Assembly (NCBI GenBank): GCA_900771365.1
Contig: CAAGNU010000202.1
Location: 1-16,014, forward strand
Source of the DNA: Bacteroidales bacterium
GTDB taxonomy: Bacteria > Bacteroidota > Bacteroidia > Bacteroidales > P3
Direction of reading: 5' to 3'
Length of the DNA: 16,014 bases
Below, piece by piece: positions 1 through 7,487 of the stretch. The translations under genes were made by a program, and so were the position numbers. Numbering within the stretch: the first letter of the stretch is position 1; every line of letters starts with the position of its first letter. The notes beneath the pieces were generated by a model. It was given only the letters and a program-made list of their open reading frames with translations. It was not told where the DNA came from and ran no database searches.

Positions 1-66
1 CCACCACCACCCACCACCTCAAACTCATCAAGAACTAACGCAACCCAAGAAACCCACCGCGCCAGC

Positions 67-267
67 CTCCCCTTTCGGCAAGGCGTAGGGGTATGTTTCG
101 GCTCGCGGATGCGAGCATAAATCAAAAAAGTCCATATAGACCTAATGTTTTATAAGGAATTATTTATTCGAAACATACCCCCAACCCCTTTACTCCGTGA
201 CGCATTCCGCTACAGTCTCAAGAGCGAGCTCTTGGACGCTCCGCTTCCATGCGTTCCGAAAGGGGAG
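67..267. repeat. Nested inverted repeats
   Basis: An outer perfect 12-bp inverted repeat pairs 67-78 (CTCCCCTTTCGG) with 256-267 (CCGAAAGGGGAG). An inner perfect 13-bp pair joins 88-100 (GGGGTATGTTTCG) with 169-181. The interior between the inner arms is AT-rich. A six-base-stem hairpin at 101-116 sits next to the left inner arm, and another at 219-234 lies between the right arms. The pairs are read directly from the sequence. Whether this is a mobile-element remnant, a structured RNA or a replication/recombination site is not known, and no coding sequence lies inside. Confidence 0.55.
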
Positions 268-430
268 CAGCAAAGCCCAAGCACATAAGACAATCCCAAG
301 AAACATCCGCTAAATCGGAATACAAAGCAACGAGAGAAACGAACTGCGTCTAAAATGCGAGAAACAGACCACGTCAAAAAGGTGAGAAACAACCGCGCCA
401 GCCCCCGGACTGACGCACCTCGCGACATAC

Positions 431-453
431 CTCATTCGATTCATTCTATTCTA
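431..453 (-). repeat. 23-bp repeat arm, left of rhamnosidase gene
   Basis: The reverse complement of this segment matches 3589-3611 at 21 of 23 positions, the two mismatches being adjacent. The two copies are therefore inverted relative to each other and bracket the rhamnosidase gene. The shared core TAGAATAGAA appears a third time at 693-702, overlapping the gene's stop codon. Confidence 0.6.
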
Positions 454-691
454 TCGAGTCGACAAACGATATATGGCTTCTGCTCCAAGATGTATCGTCT
501 GAGGACGTATGCGGAAAGGCATGGGGTGACAATTTGGCAGTTGCCGTCTGGGCATGGGGAAGGGCAAAAGAAGCTCCGCCGTAGCTTCGCTCTACCTCCG
601 CTCCACCTTCGCTCCCTAGGGCGGAGAAAAAGCGGGTGGAAAACGGCCCTGCAAAAGAGGTAGGACGGGCTTTCTCTGACAAAATGACAGA

Positions 692-3547
692 TTAGAATAG
701 AATGGTGTAGGTGCCGTTGTGGTAGGTCTGGCCGAAGATGTCGGCGGTGATGCCTATGGGGATGGTCACGGTTAGTTGATAATTGGGATGGCTGCCGTTT
801 TTCGGACTTCGAGTTGGGAGTTGGGGGGGGCAGACGTCGGGGCCGTATGGGACAGCTCGGGAGGTGTCGGGCTCGCCGATTCTATCCCATCGCACGCGGA
901 GGGTGCCGTAGGGGGTCTCCTCGGTGACTTCGACCCATGAGACGCCTTGTGGGGTCTGTGGGTAGATAGCGACGTGCCTGTAGCCTGGCTGGGTGGGCAG
1001 GATGCCGCCGAGGGCTTGGTAGAACCAGCTGGCGATACCGTTGTAGCAGTTGTGGAGGCGCGACCGTTCGCCGTTCCACGACTCCCAGACGGCTGTGGCT
1101 CCGCTGTTGCGCATGTGGAGGTAGCCGGGGTAGTCGGGCTGCTTGAGCAGGGTGTAGAGGAAGTCGGGCTGGCGGGCGAGGGTGGCCCATTCGGTGAGCA
1201 CGGGGACGCCCACGAGGCCGCATGCTATATGGTTGTTGTAGAGTCGTTTTGTGCGTTCCAAAAGCCGGCTTTCGACCAAGGCGACAAGGCTGTCGGGCAC
1301 GGCACCCACGAGGAGGGGATAGGCAATGTCGATTTGCGAGCCTGTGCCGTAGGTGCCGTCTGGGTGGTAGAAAGCTTGGTGGATATGGCGGTTGAGGGAT
1401 GCGAGCTGCTGGGCGTAGCGGATGCTGTCGTGCTTGAGGCCGAGGTGCCCTGCTATGCGGGCCATATCGCTGAGAGATTGGCTGAGGGCGCAGTTGCTGA
1501 CCAGGTCGACAGAGGCCTTGTCCTTCACATCCACGCCCTGAGGGGCGAGCCAGTCGCCGAGGCCCCAGTCTTTCCCTTCGGTGCTTCGGAAATAGAGTCC
1601 GCCGTCCATGCTTGTCTCGGCATATTCGAGCCATTGTTTCATGGCCGGGTAGCCTTTCCTCAGGCTGCGGTCGTCACTGTAGCTCATGAAGGTGCGCCAT
1701 GGAGCCTGGATGATGAATGAGCACCAGTAGGGGCCTCCGCCTGCGGGGTGAGTGTAGGGGGCGGTGTTGGGCAGGGAGCCGTCGGGACGGAGGACGTCGT
1801 TCCAGGCCTGCAGCCAGTTGTAGTAGAGCGGGGCGACGTCGAAGAGGGTCTGAAGCGTGAGGGTCGAAGCGTTCCCGTCGCCTCCGTAACCGTGCTTTTC
1901 GAGGTGGGCACAGTCGACCATGTAGCCGTTGAAGGCGAGGTTCTCGAGGGTGTAGGCCACCATGTCGTGGATGGCGCAGAGGTCTGTGTCGGAGCAGCTG
2001 AAGGTGGCCCGCCTCGGATAATCTGTCCTCATGCGGTGAACCTTGATGTCCTCCGCCCTGGGTGCGACAGGCAGGCCGACGAAGACGAGGTACTGGTAGG
2101 CTTGTTGGATGAACTTGTCGGAAAAAGTGTCGCCACCTTCCGCGCCCGAGCTGATGAGGGTGTTGTGGAGGAAGGTGAAGACTGTCCCATCATCGAATTT
2201 CGTGTCGGAGAAGCCCACGGTGGTCTCATGGCCAGCTGGGAGCTGCGGCAGCACTATCTCGGGGAGGCCGTTCACCACGCGACCCATGTCGGCTATCCAC
2301 ATGGTTGGAGATTGGGGGGCAGGGTGGTTTGGAGATTCAGAGGTTTGGAGATTGGGTGATGCGAGGGTTTGGTGGTTCCCGTAGGGCTTCACGCTCACGG
2401 CCGCGAAAGTCTCTTGGATGACGCATGGCTCGCACATCTGCTGCACGGCTGGGACTGAGACGGACACCGCGTCGACCGAGACCCATTCCAAGGTGTCGAG
2501 GGCCGTGCCCGTGAGGACTTTGGGGATGAGGGCGGCGTTGATGCTCTCGCCCGTGTAGTCGTCATGAATCCAGGTGCCAAGGTCGCGGTAGCCGCTTTCT
2601 CGTCCCACCCAGCCCTCGTCCGTGGTGAGGGCTGTCGTGCCATCGATGTCCAGTTCAGCACAGACCACGGCTCCGTCGTATACGGACTCGAAATGCTTTC
2701 TATACCATCCCGCACCCGTCCATAGCACTAAGTCGTTCTCGCCCTTCTTCAATAGGTTGGAGATGTCGTAAACGTTGATGAGCGAATGCTTGTTGAGCTG
2801 AGAGACTGCAGGGGAGAGCACGCTCACAGAACTGTCGTGCCGAGGGGAAGAGGCATTGTTGTGCCTCTCCACTTTATGCCCGTTGAGGTAGACCTCGCAA
2901 TAGCCGAGGCTGTTGATGTATAGCATGGCCTGCGAGAAGCTGTCTGAGACGTGGAACTTCTTCCTCAGAAGTGCGGAATGGCCCGGGGCGGCTGCAATGT
3001 ATGTCCCTTTCATCCCGCCCAATATTCCTACTCCGAATCGTTGTGGCTCGCTCCATTCGGATTCTTTATCATCGTCCCAAATCCTTACTCGCCACCAGCA
3101 CTGTTGCTTGGAGGAGAGGGGGATGCCGCGATAGGAGACCATAACCTGGTCGGGTGATATGACCTTGCCGCTCTGCCACAAGTCCGCCTCCCCGGCAAGG
3201 AGCTTGGCCTCGGACGTGGCCACCTCTATTTGGTAGGCCTGCTGGGCTATGGGCTTGTTGCAGCGAGGTTGTTGTGGCGAGCCAAGCATGGCTCGCTGCG
3301 GGGTCGAGGGGGTGTCGCAACTGATTTTCCAGCTGAAATGCGGTATCTCGGAATCGATACCCAGAGGCTCGTCCAGCCCCTCGCATCTCAGGCCGTAAAC
3401 CTTGAGGGATGGGGAAGAAGAGTATTGGTTGCGAAGGGGGGCACATGCTCCAGCCACAGCAAGCACAGCAAACAGTCCTAATATTTGGAAGAACCTTAAT
3501 TGAGAGGCGAGAGTTGTACGTTGGTGATTTTGGCGGGAGCCACTCAT
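692..3547 (-). CDS. Alpha-L-rhamnosidase, glycoside hydrolase family 78, exported
   Basis: This 951-residue enzyme should hydrolyse terminal alpha-L-rhamnose from plant or microbial glycans. An N-terminal hydrophobic segment (about residues 18-35) ends in AGAC at Cys35, a weak lipobox, so it is probably an exported lipoprotein. Accessory beta domains follow (VYGLRCEGL near 50; WWRVRIWDDD at 151-160), then the (alpha/alpha)6 catalytic domain. The catalytic segment at 545-557 has Asp545, Glu550 and Asp557, with the +5/+7 spacing of the GH78 active-site residues, and Glu822 lies in VWESW. The active site therefore looks intact. I chose the ATG at 3545-3547. The open frame continues upstream to 3754, but that extension overlaps the lipid-kinase gene, is made of intergenic repeats and would bury the signal sequence. 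Two proline-rich, low-complexity stretches (residues 391-415 and 897-922) coincide with DNA micro-repeats. No promoter is obvious. The gene may be read from the lipid-kinase promoter 120 bp upstream. No susC/susD pair is nearby. Confidence 0.93.
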   Translation of the reverse strand: MSGSRQNHQRTTLASQLRFFQILGLFAVLAVAGACAPLRNQYSSSPSLKVYGLRCEGLDEPLGIDSEIPHFSWKISCDTPSTPQRAMLGSPQQPRCNKPIAQQAYQIEVATSEAKLLAGEADLWQSGKVISPDQVMVSYRGIPLSSKQQCWWRVRIWDDDKESEWSEPQRFGVGILGGMKGTYIAAAPGHSALLRKKFHVSDSFSQAMLYINSLGYCEVYLNGHKVERHNNASSPRHDSSVSVLSPAVSQLNKHSLINVYDISNLLKKGENDLVLWTGAGWYRKHFESVYDGAVVCAELDIDGTTALTTDEGWVGRESGYRDLGTWIHDDYTGESINAALIPKVLTGTALDTLEWVSVDAVSVSVPAVQQMCEPCVIQETFAAVSVKPYGNHQTLASPNLQTSESPNHPAPQSPTMWIADMGRVVNGLPEIVLPQLPAGHETTVGFSDTKFDDGTVFTFLHNTLISSGAEGGDTFSDKFIQQAYQYLVFVGLPVAPRAEDIKVHRMRTDYPRRATFSCSDTDLCAIHDMVAYTLENLAFNGYMVDCAHLEKHGYGGDGNASTLTLQTLFDVAPLYYNWLQAWNDVLRPDGSLPNTAPYTHPAGGGPYWCSFIIQAPWRTFMSYSDDRSLRKGYPAMKQWLEYAETSMDGGLYFRSTEGKDWGLGDWLAPQGVDVKDKASVDLVSNCALSQSLSDMARIAGHLGLKHDSIRYAQQLASLNRHIHQAFYHPDGTYGTGSQIDIAYPLLVGAVPDSLVALVESRLLERTKRLYNNHIACGLVGVPVLTEWATLARQPDFLYTLLKQPDYPGYLHMRNSGATAVWESWNGERSRLHNCYNGIASWFYQALGGILPTQPGYRHVAIYPQTPQGVSWVEVTEETPYGTLRVRWDRIGEPDTSRAVPYGPDVCPPQLPTRSPKNGSHPNYQLTVTIPIGITADIFGQTYHNGTYTILF
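2303..2374 (-). repeat. Micro-repeats inside the rhamnosidase gene
   Basis: On the plus strand GGTTTGGAGATT occurs exactly at 2326-2337 and 2342-2353, with a near copy, GGTTGGAGATT, at 2303-2313 and a partial one near 2367. The gene stays in frame, and the tract encodes a Pro/Ser/Asn-rich linker just before the DMGRVVNG segment of the enzyme. Confidence 0.6.
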
Positions 3548-3587
3548 GATAAATTGATAATTGAAGGTTGATAATTTGGCGGGAGCC
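3529..3587 (-). repeat. 13-bp direct repeat flanking the rhamnosidase start codon
   Basis: TTTGGCGGGAGCC (plus strand) occurs at 3529-3541 and 3575-3587. The first copy lies inside codons 3-7 of the rhamnosidase gene and the second in its leader. On the minus strand the similarity extends weakly about 20 bases beyond the core, suggesting an old tandem duplication. Between the copies is an AT-rich stretch with TTGATAATTG-type units. Confidence 0.6.
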
Positions 3588-3588
3588 G

Positions 3589-3611
3589 TAGAATAGAACC
3601 AATCGAATGAG
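3589..3611 (+). repeat. 23-bp repeat arm, right of rhamnosidase gene
   Basis: This is the partner of the inverted copy at 431-453 (21/23 identical). It lies in the 119-bp gap between the rhamnosidase and lipid-kinase genes. The same gap also holds two similar TCGAA-containing units (3601-3617 and 3649-3663), so it consists almost entirely of short repeats. Confidence 0.6.
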
Positions 3612-3666
3612 TCGAACCAGCCAAGAATGGGGAATGAATCAAATTGGGTCGAAGCAGTCGAATGGG

Positions 3667-4641
3667 CTATTCTTTGGGACTGATGAAGGTGACGGCGTGG
3701 CGGAGGTTCTGGATGCAGAAGCGTGTGTCGAGAATCATCTCGCCGTCTATGCAAAGGTAGAAGGGAGCGTTGCTAACGAGCTCCACGGAGGTGCCTTGGC
3801 GGTATTTCATGAGGCGCTCCACTCCGGGGCGGTTGATGTGGGTGCCCTTGCTGTAGTCGTTGATGAGGCGGACGAATTTGAGGAGCGACATGCGGCGGAA
3901 GAGGCTCACCTCAAGGAGGCCGTCGTCGTTCTTGGAGAGGGGGGCGCATTTATAGTTGCCACCCACATACTGTCCGTTGCTGAGGGTGCAGAGGAGCATG
4001 TAGCCATCGTAGAAGGGCTCGCCGTCCACGCTCATGCGCACATAGTTGGAACGGGAGGTGAAGATGCACTTGATGATACCAGAGGTGTAGGCGTGCTTGC
4101 CGCCGATGATGGGTGTGCGACGGAGGTCGTTACCTGTCTTGCAGACCATTGCGTCGAAGCCGAAGTTGCAGACGTTGATGCTGCAGCGGTCGCCAATCTT
4201 CATCACGTCCACTTGGTGCGGAATGCCTTCCACCAAGCGTCCGAGATCGTTAAAGTCGGCATGGGTGGCATAGTATTTGATATAGTCGTTACCGCTACCC
4301 GAGGCCACCACGGTGACCTGAGCGTTGGGCTGACCGATGAGGCCGCTCACCACCTCGTTGAGGGTGCCGTCACCCCCGCAGGCGTAGAAACGAAGAGTCT
4401 GCTCGGGGTGCTGTTCGCAGTAATGGCGGACATACTGGGTGGCATCCCCGGGGGCCTGGGTGACGTAGATGAGGTGGTCGAAGTCGGGATGGGTGGCTGC
4501 ATACTGAGCCACCTTCGAAGTTATAGCGGAGGTACAGTTCTGCTTGCCAGCACAGGGATTGATAACGAATATATGTCGGATAGGCATGGCTGCTGAGGAG
4601 CTATGCTGTGTGTTGATTTCTTGCGTGGTATTCTGTTCCAT
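3667..4641 (-). CDS. Diacylglycerol kinase family lipid kinase
   Basis: This cytosolic ATP-dependent lipid kinase of the DAGK-catalytic (YegS/DgkB-like) family probably phosphorylates diacylglycerol or a related lipid for phospholipid recycling. The exact substrate cannot be told from the sequence. Numbered from 4641, it has an N-terminal FVINPCAGK segment (25-33), the nucleotide-binding GGDGTLNEV motif (89-97), ASGSGND (113-119) and the C-terminal beta-sandwich with CIDGE (297-301). These are the expected motifs in order. At 324 residues it is slightly long for the family. A second ATG at 4585-4587 would give 306 residues starting MPIRHIFVINP, a more typical beginning. The only visible -7 element (4650-4657) lies 8 bases before the first ATG, so using that ATG implies an almost leaderless mRNA, while the second implies a leader of about 57 bases. 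The rhamnosidase gene follows 119 bp downstream on the same strand. Confidence 0.9.
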   Translation of the reverse strand: MEQNTTQEINTQHSSSAAMPIRHIFVINPCAGKQNCTSAITSKVAQYAATHPDFDHLIYVTQAPGDATQYVRHYCEQHPEQTLRFYACGGDGTLNEVVSGLIGQPNAQVTVVASGSGNDYIKYYATHADFNDLGRLVEGIPHQVDVMKIGDRCSINVCNFGFDAMVCKTGNDLRRTPIIGGKHAYTSGIIKCIFTSRSNYVRMSVDGEPFYDGYMLLCTLSNGQYVGGNYKCAPLSKNDDGLLEVSLFRRMSLLKFVRLINDYSKGTHINRPGVERLMKYRQGTSVELVSNAPFYLCIDGEMILDTRFCIQNLRHAVTFISPKE

Positions 4642-4649
4642 TTCGATTG

Positions 4650-4657
4650 CAAAGGTA
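4650..4657 (-). promoter_or_regulatory. Bacteroidetes -7 element before lipid kinase
   Basis: Read on the minus strand this is TACCTTTG, a full match to the TAnnTTTG consensus of the primary sigma factor in Bacteroidetes, followed by CA. No good -33 TTG is seen at the usual distance. Only 8 bases separate it from the first ATG of the gene. Confidence 0.5.
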
Positions 4658-4886
4658 CTAATAATATTTCACTTATGAATATTTTGGGCATTTTTTTAAC
4701 TTTTTAATTGGGTGTATAGAGCGGACAGGAAGCCGTAATTAGTTGGTATGTTTGAAGCTAATAGCGAGATGGTGAGGCGAGAGGAAGGCGGGGTAGGCGG
4801 GACGTTTTGTGTGCCCAAAAGCGGGGGTGGATTGTGTTTTTTGAATAAAAATGGGGGTGGAATGCGTGCATTTCGATTTTTTTTCG

Positions 4887-4894
4887 TATATTTG
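4887..4894 (+). promoter_or_regulatory. Bacteroidetes -7 element before lepA
   Basis: TATATTTG matches TAnnTTTG and is followed by C. It lies 48 bases before the lepA ATG. The -33 region is not convincing, so this is a partial match. Confidence 0.5.
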
Positions 4895-4942
4895 CATTTT
4901 ATTATAATACGCTTATTGCATAGTAACTAGCTGAAAAACTGA

Positions 4943-6748
4943 ATGAAGAATATACGCAACTTTTGTATTATTGCACATATTGACCACGGCAAGAGCACTT
5001 TGGCCGACCGTTTGCTTGAGTATACCAACACCGTGTCGAAGCGCGAGATGCAGGACCAGGTGCTGGACGATATGGATCTGGAGAAGGAACGAGGCATCAC
5101 CATCAAGAGCCACGCAATCCAGATGAACTATCACTACGAAGGCGAGGGCGAAAATGCAGGGCAGGATTTTGTGCTGAACCTGATTGACACCCCGGGCCAT
5201 GTCGACTTCAGCTATGAGGTGTCGCGCTCGATAGCTGCTTGCGAAGGCGCCCTCTTAGTGGTGGACGCCACCCAGGGCATCCAGGCGCAGACCATCTCGA
5301 ACCTCTATCTGGCTTTGGAAAACGACCTTGAGATCATCCCCGTGATGAATAAGATAGACCTCGACAGCGCTATGCCTGAGGAGGTTGCTGATGAAATCAT
5401 GGACCTGCTGGGCTGCGCCCGCGAGGATATCCTCTCCTGTAGTGCCAAAACGGGCGTGGGGGTGCCGGAGATTCTGAAGGCCATCGTGGATCGCGTGCCC
5501 GCTCCCGAGGGTGATGTCGAGGCACCGCTTCAGGCCTTAGTGTTCGACTCGGTGTTCAACCCCTTCCGTGGCATCATCAGCTATTTCCGCATCATCAACG
5601 GCAAGATTAAAACTAACGACTGGGTGAAGCTGGTGAGCACGGGCAAGGACTACCATGCCGACGAGATTGGCGTGCTGCGCCTGAACATGGAACCCCGTAA
5701 GGAGCTGAGTGCCGGCGATGTGGGCTATATCATCAGTGGCATCAAGACCTCCACGGAGGTGCGCGTAGGCGACACGATTACCCATGTGAACCGTCCTTGC
5801 GAGAAGGCTATTGAGGGCTTTGAGGCCGTGAAGCCTATGGTCTTCGCAGGTGTCTATCCCGTGGATACGGACGACTATGAGGAGCTGCGTGCTTCTATCG
5901 AAAAATTGCAGCTCAACGACGCTTCGCTCACCTTTGAGCCCGAGAGCTCGCTGGCTTTGGGATTCGGCTTCCGTTGCGGCTTCTTAGGTCTGCTTCACAT
6001 GGAGATTGTGCAGGAACGTCTGGAAAGAGAGTTCAACATGGATGTGATAACCACTGTGCCCAACGTCCAGTACAAGGTGAAGCTTACGAACGGCGAGGAA
6101 AAGGATGTGTACAATCCCTCGGGTATGCCCGAACCGAACAGTATTGCCGAGGTGTATGAGCCTTTCATCCACGCACAGATTATCACCAAGGCCGACTTTA
6201 TAGGCCCTGTCATCAAACTCTGCATGGACAAGCGCGGCATACTGAAGAACCAGACCTATCTCACTACGGATCGTATCGAGATAACTTTCGACCTGCCTTT
6301 GGGCGAGGTAGTATTTGACTTCTACGACAAGCTGAAGAGCATCTCCAAGGGATATGCCTCGTTCGACTACTATGTGAACGGCTTCCAGCCTTCGAAGTTG
6401 GTGAAGCTGGAGATACTGCTCAACGGCGACCCCGTGGATGCCCTTTCCACGCTCACATACGTGGATAACGCTTATCCTATCGGACGCCGCATGTGCGAGA
6501 AACTGAAAGACCTGATTCCGCGCCAGCAGTTCGATGTGGCCATCCAGGCCGCTATCGGTAGCAAGATTATTGCCCGCGAAACAGTGCGCCAGGTGCGTAA
6601 AGATGTGACGGCCAAGTGCTACGGCGGCGACATAACCCGTAAGCGCAAGCTCCTGGAGAAGCAGAAAGAGGGTAAAAAACGTATGCGTCAAGTGGGTAAT
6701 GTCGAGGTGCCGCAGAGTGCTTTCCTAGCTGTGTTGAAATTAGATTAA
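4943..6748 (+). CDS. lepA: Elongation factor 4 (LepA), translational GTPase
   Basis: LepA/EF4 is a ribosome-associated GTPase of the EF-G superfamily, proposed to remodel stalled or mistranslocated ribosomes and to help 30S assembly. The 601-residue length is normal. The G-domain motifs are all present: G1 AHIDHGKST (11-19), G2 RGITI (50-54), G3 DTPGH (82-86), G4 NKID (136-139) and G5 SAK (167-169). The LepA-specific C-terminal domain ends with a basic GKKRMRQVG segment near residue 580, then the terminal VLKLD. The ATG at 4943 gives the standard MKNIRNF start. A small protein gene starts 39 bp downstream and is probably co-transcribed. A short hairpin (6749-6760, four-base stem) follows the stop codon but has no T-run. 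Confidence 0.98.
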   Translation: MKNIRNFCIIAHIDHGKSTLADRLLEYTNTVSKREMQDQVLDDMDLEKERGITIKSHAIQMNYHYEGEGENAGQDFVLNLIDTPGHVDFSYEVSRSIAACEGALLVVDATQGIQAQTISNLYLALENDLEIIPVMNKIDLDSAMPEEVADEIMDLLGCAREDILSCSAKTGVGVPEILKAIVDRVPAPEGDVEAPLQALVFDSVFNPFRGIISYFRIINGKIKTNDWVKLVSTGKDYHADEIGVLRLNMEPRKELSAGDVGYIISGIKTSTEVRVGDTITHVNRPCEKAIEGFEAVKPMVFAGVYPVDTDDYEELRASIEKLQLNDASLTFEPESSLALGFGFRCGFLGLLHMEIVQERLEREFNMDVITTVPNVQYKVKLTNGEEKDVYNPSGMPEPNSIAEVYEPFIHAQIITKADFIGPVIKLCMDKRGILKNQTYLTTDRIEITFDLPLGEVVFDFYDKLKSISKGYASFDYYVNGFQPSKLVKLEILLNGDPVDALSTLTYVDNAYPIGRRMCEKLKDLIPRQQFDVAIQAAIGSKIIARETVRQVRKDVTAKCYGGDITRKRKLLEKQKEGKKRMRQVGNVEVPQSAFLAVLKLD

Positions 6749-6787
6749 GCCGAATGCGGCAGTTCTTAAAAATGAAAATTTATTAAT

Positions 6788-7324
6788 ATGAGTACATTTT
6801 TTTATATAATAGTAGTAGTGGTGGCTATGGTGGCCACAATAGCCGTGACGGGCTATGTCTATTATCTTTTGACTAAGCGCTATTTCGACAACGAGCAGAA
6901 GCGGCAGATGCTGCAAATGCGTATCGATGAGCATCGTGAGGCTGTGAAGCTGGTGACCCCAATCCGCCTGCAGGCTTACGAGCGCATGGCGCTCTATCTG
7001 GAACGCATCTCGCCCGACAGCTTGGTTCTTCGCTGCTATCAGCCTGGTATGGACACGAAGCTTTTGCAAGGCGTGATGACCAAGACCATCCGCGACGAGT
7101 GGGAGCACAATCTCAGCCAGCAAGTCTACCTCTCCAGCGAGGCATGGGCCCGCATCCGCAAGGCCAAAGAAGAGATGACAGGCGTGGTCAACTCTGCCGC
7201 CATCACTATCCCGGACGATGCAGACCCAACCCGTCTGGCCAGCGCAATCTTCGCCTCTGTGGCCGATAATGCCCCCACAGCTTCGGCTTTAGAGTTCCTA
7301 AAACAAGAAATGCGCGAACTCTAA
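6788..7324 (+). CDS. Membrane-anchored protein of unknown function
   Basis: The product has 178 residues: one N-terminal hydrophobic helix (about 4-28), then a charged segment with heptad-like character (30-75), and a soluble helical C-terminal part. The short N-terminus before the helix and the basic residues after it (KRYF, QKRQ) suggest a cytoplasmic C-terminal part anchored in the inner membrane. I do not recognise a characterised family with certainty. It resembles small conserved hypothetical proteins of Bacteroidales, possibly those grouped as DUF7935. No catalytic motif is visible. It starts 39 bp after lepA on the same strand, which suggests co-transcription but not a shared function. 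The ATG at 6788 is preferred because the membrane helix starts immediately after it. Confidence 0.8.
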   Translation: MSTFFYIIVVVVAMVATIAVTGYVYYLLTKRYFDNEQKRQMLQMRIDEHREAVKLVTPIRLQAYERMALYLERISPDSLVLRCYQPGMDTKLLQGVMTKTIRDEWEHNLSQQVYLSSEAWARIRKAKEEMTGVVNSAAITIPDDADPTRLASAIFASVADNAPTASALEFLKQEMREL

Positions 7325-7334
7325 AAATGTCTCA

Positions 7335-7369
7335 TTTTTCTTCCCAAAGGAGAAAAATAGACGTTTTTT
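7335..7369 (+). terminator. Possible terminator after the lepA pair
   Basis: Bases 7335-7343 can pair with 7349-7357 (nine pairs, one G-U, loop of five), followed after six bases by TTTTTT at 7364-7369. The stem is AT-rich and the T-run does not directly abut it, so this is only a candidate. Confidence 0.4.
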
Positions 7370-7447
7370 AACGTTTGAAATCCCCAATTTTCGTGTGTCA
7401 ATTATTTGATTGTTATATTGTTTAAGAATATTTAGCAATCAAAAAAG

Positions 7448-7477
7448 TTGTCGGTTGGATTTTTTTTTGTAACTTTG
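7448..7477 (+). promoter_or_regulatory. Bacteroidetes promoter of the M23 peptidase gene
   Basis: TTG at 7448-7450 and TAACTTTG at 7470-7477 are separated by 19 bases. This matches the Bacteroidetes -33/-7 arrangement (TTG, 19-21 bases, TAnnTTTG). It is the best promoter in the window. The ATG follows after only 10 bases, so the expected leader is a few nucleotides long. Confidence 0.75.
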
Positions 7478-7487
7478 CAGAATTATT

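Larger units (their letters stand above)
1..691. other. Gene-free, repeat-rich intergenic region
   Basis: I find no convincing coding sequence in this 691-bp stretch. The short open frames on both strands lack recognisable domains and overlap one another. The region begins with a CCACC-rich low-complexity run (1-20). It contains nested inverted repeats (67-267) and small hairpins at 101-116 (six-base stem, loop GGAT) and 219-234. A 12-bp direct repeat, ACCGCGCCAGCC, occurs at 56-67 and 392-403. One arm of a repeat also found beyond the rhamnosidase gene lies at 431-453. The part from 540 to 660 is built from short CTCCGC/TTCGCTC-like units and contains the palindrome CCCTAGGG. It may be the remnant of an interspersed repeat. 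No clear terminator for the rhamnosidase gene, which ends at 692 on the minus strand, is visible here. Confidence 0.6.
4642..4942. other. Divergent intergenic region between lipid kinase and lepA
   Basis: This 301-bp region separates the minus-strand lipid kinase from plus-strand lepA and must hold promoters for both. It contains -7 elements facing each way (4650-4657 minus; 4887-4894 plus) and AT-rich runs. The direct repeat GGGGGTGGA at 4823-4831 and 4853-4861 is spaced 30 bp apart. An open frame of 60 codons (4748-4930) is Gly- and Phe-rich, matches nothing I recognise, and overlaps the lepA promoter, so I do not call it a gene. Confidence 0.6.

Noticed and set aside
355..663. 102-codon plus-strand open frame in the left gene-free region
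   Set aside because: It spans repeat arms and low-complexity units, has no recognisable domain or promoter, and the opposite strand is open as well.
681..691. Hairpin terminator for the rhamnosidase gene
   Set aside because: The TGAC copies around AAAA just after the stop are direct, not inverted, so no stem forms.
882..1634. 250-codon minus-strand open frame in another phase of the rhamnosidase gene
   Set aside because: It is rich in Arg and Pro, as expected from a shifted frame of a GC-rich gene, and lies wholly within the catalytic domain's coding sequence.
2303..2374. CRISPR-like array
   Set aside because: The repeats are 12 bp, irregularly spaced and within an open coding frame, without spacers or cas genes.
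431..3611. Composite transposon flanked by the 23-bp repeats
   Set aside because: No transposase or integrase is present between or beside the repeats, and no target-site duplication is visible at their outer edges.
3548..3754. N-terminal extension of the rhamnosidase by 69 codons
   Set aside because: It overlaps the 3' end of the lipid kinase, consists of short intergenic repeats, and would place the signal sequence deep inside the protein.
3607..4596. Long plus-strand open frame (329 codons) opposite the lipid kinase
   Set aside because: It is antisense to a gene with all DAGK motifs, and its Val/Gly/Ala/Glu/His-rich composition is typical of an antisense shadow frame.
4748..4930. Small 60-codon plus-strand frame upstream of lepA
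   Set aside because: It covers the putative lepA promoter, contains the GGGGGTGGA repeats and shows no conserved features.
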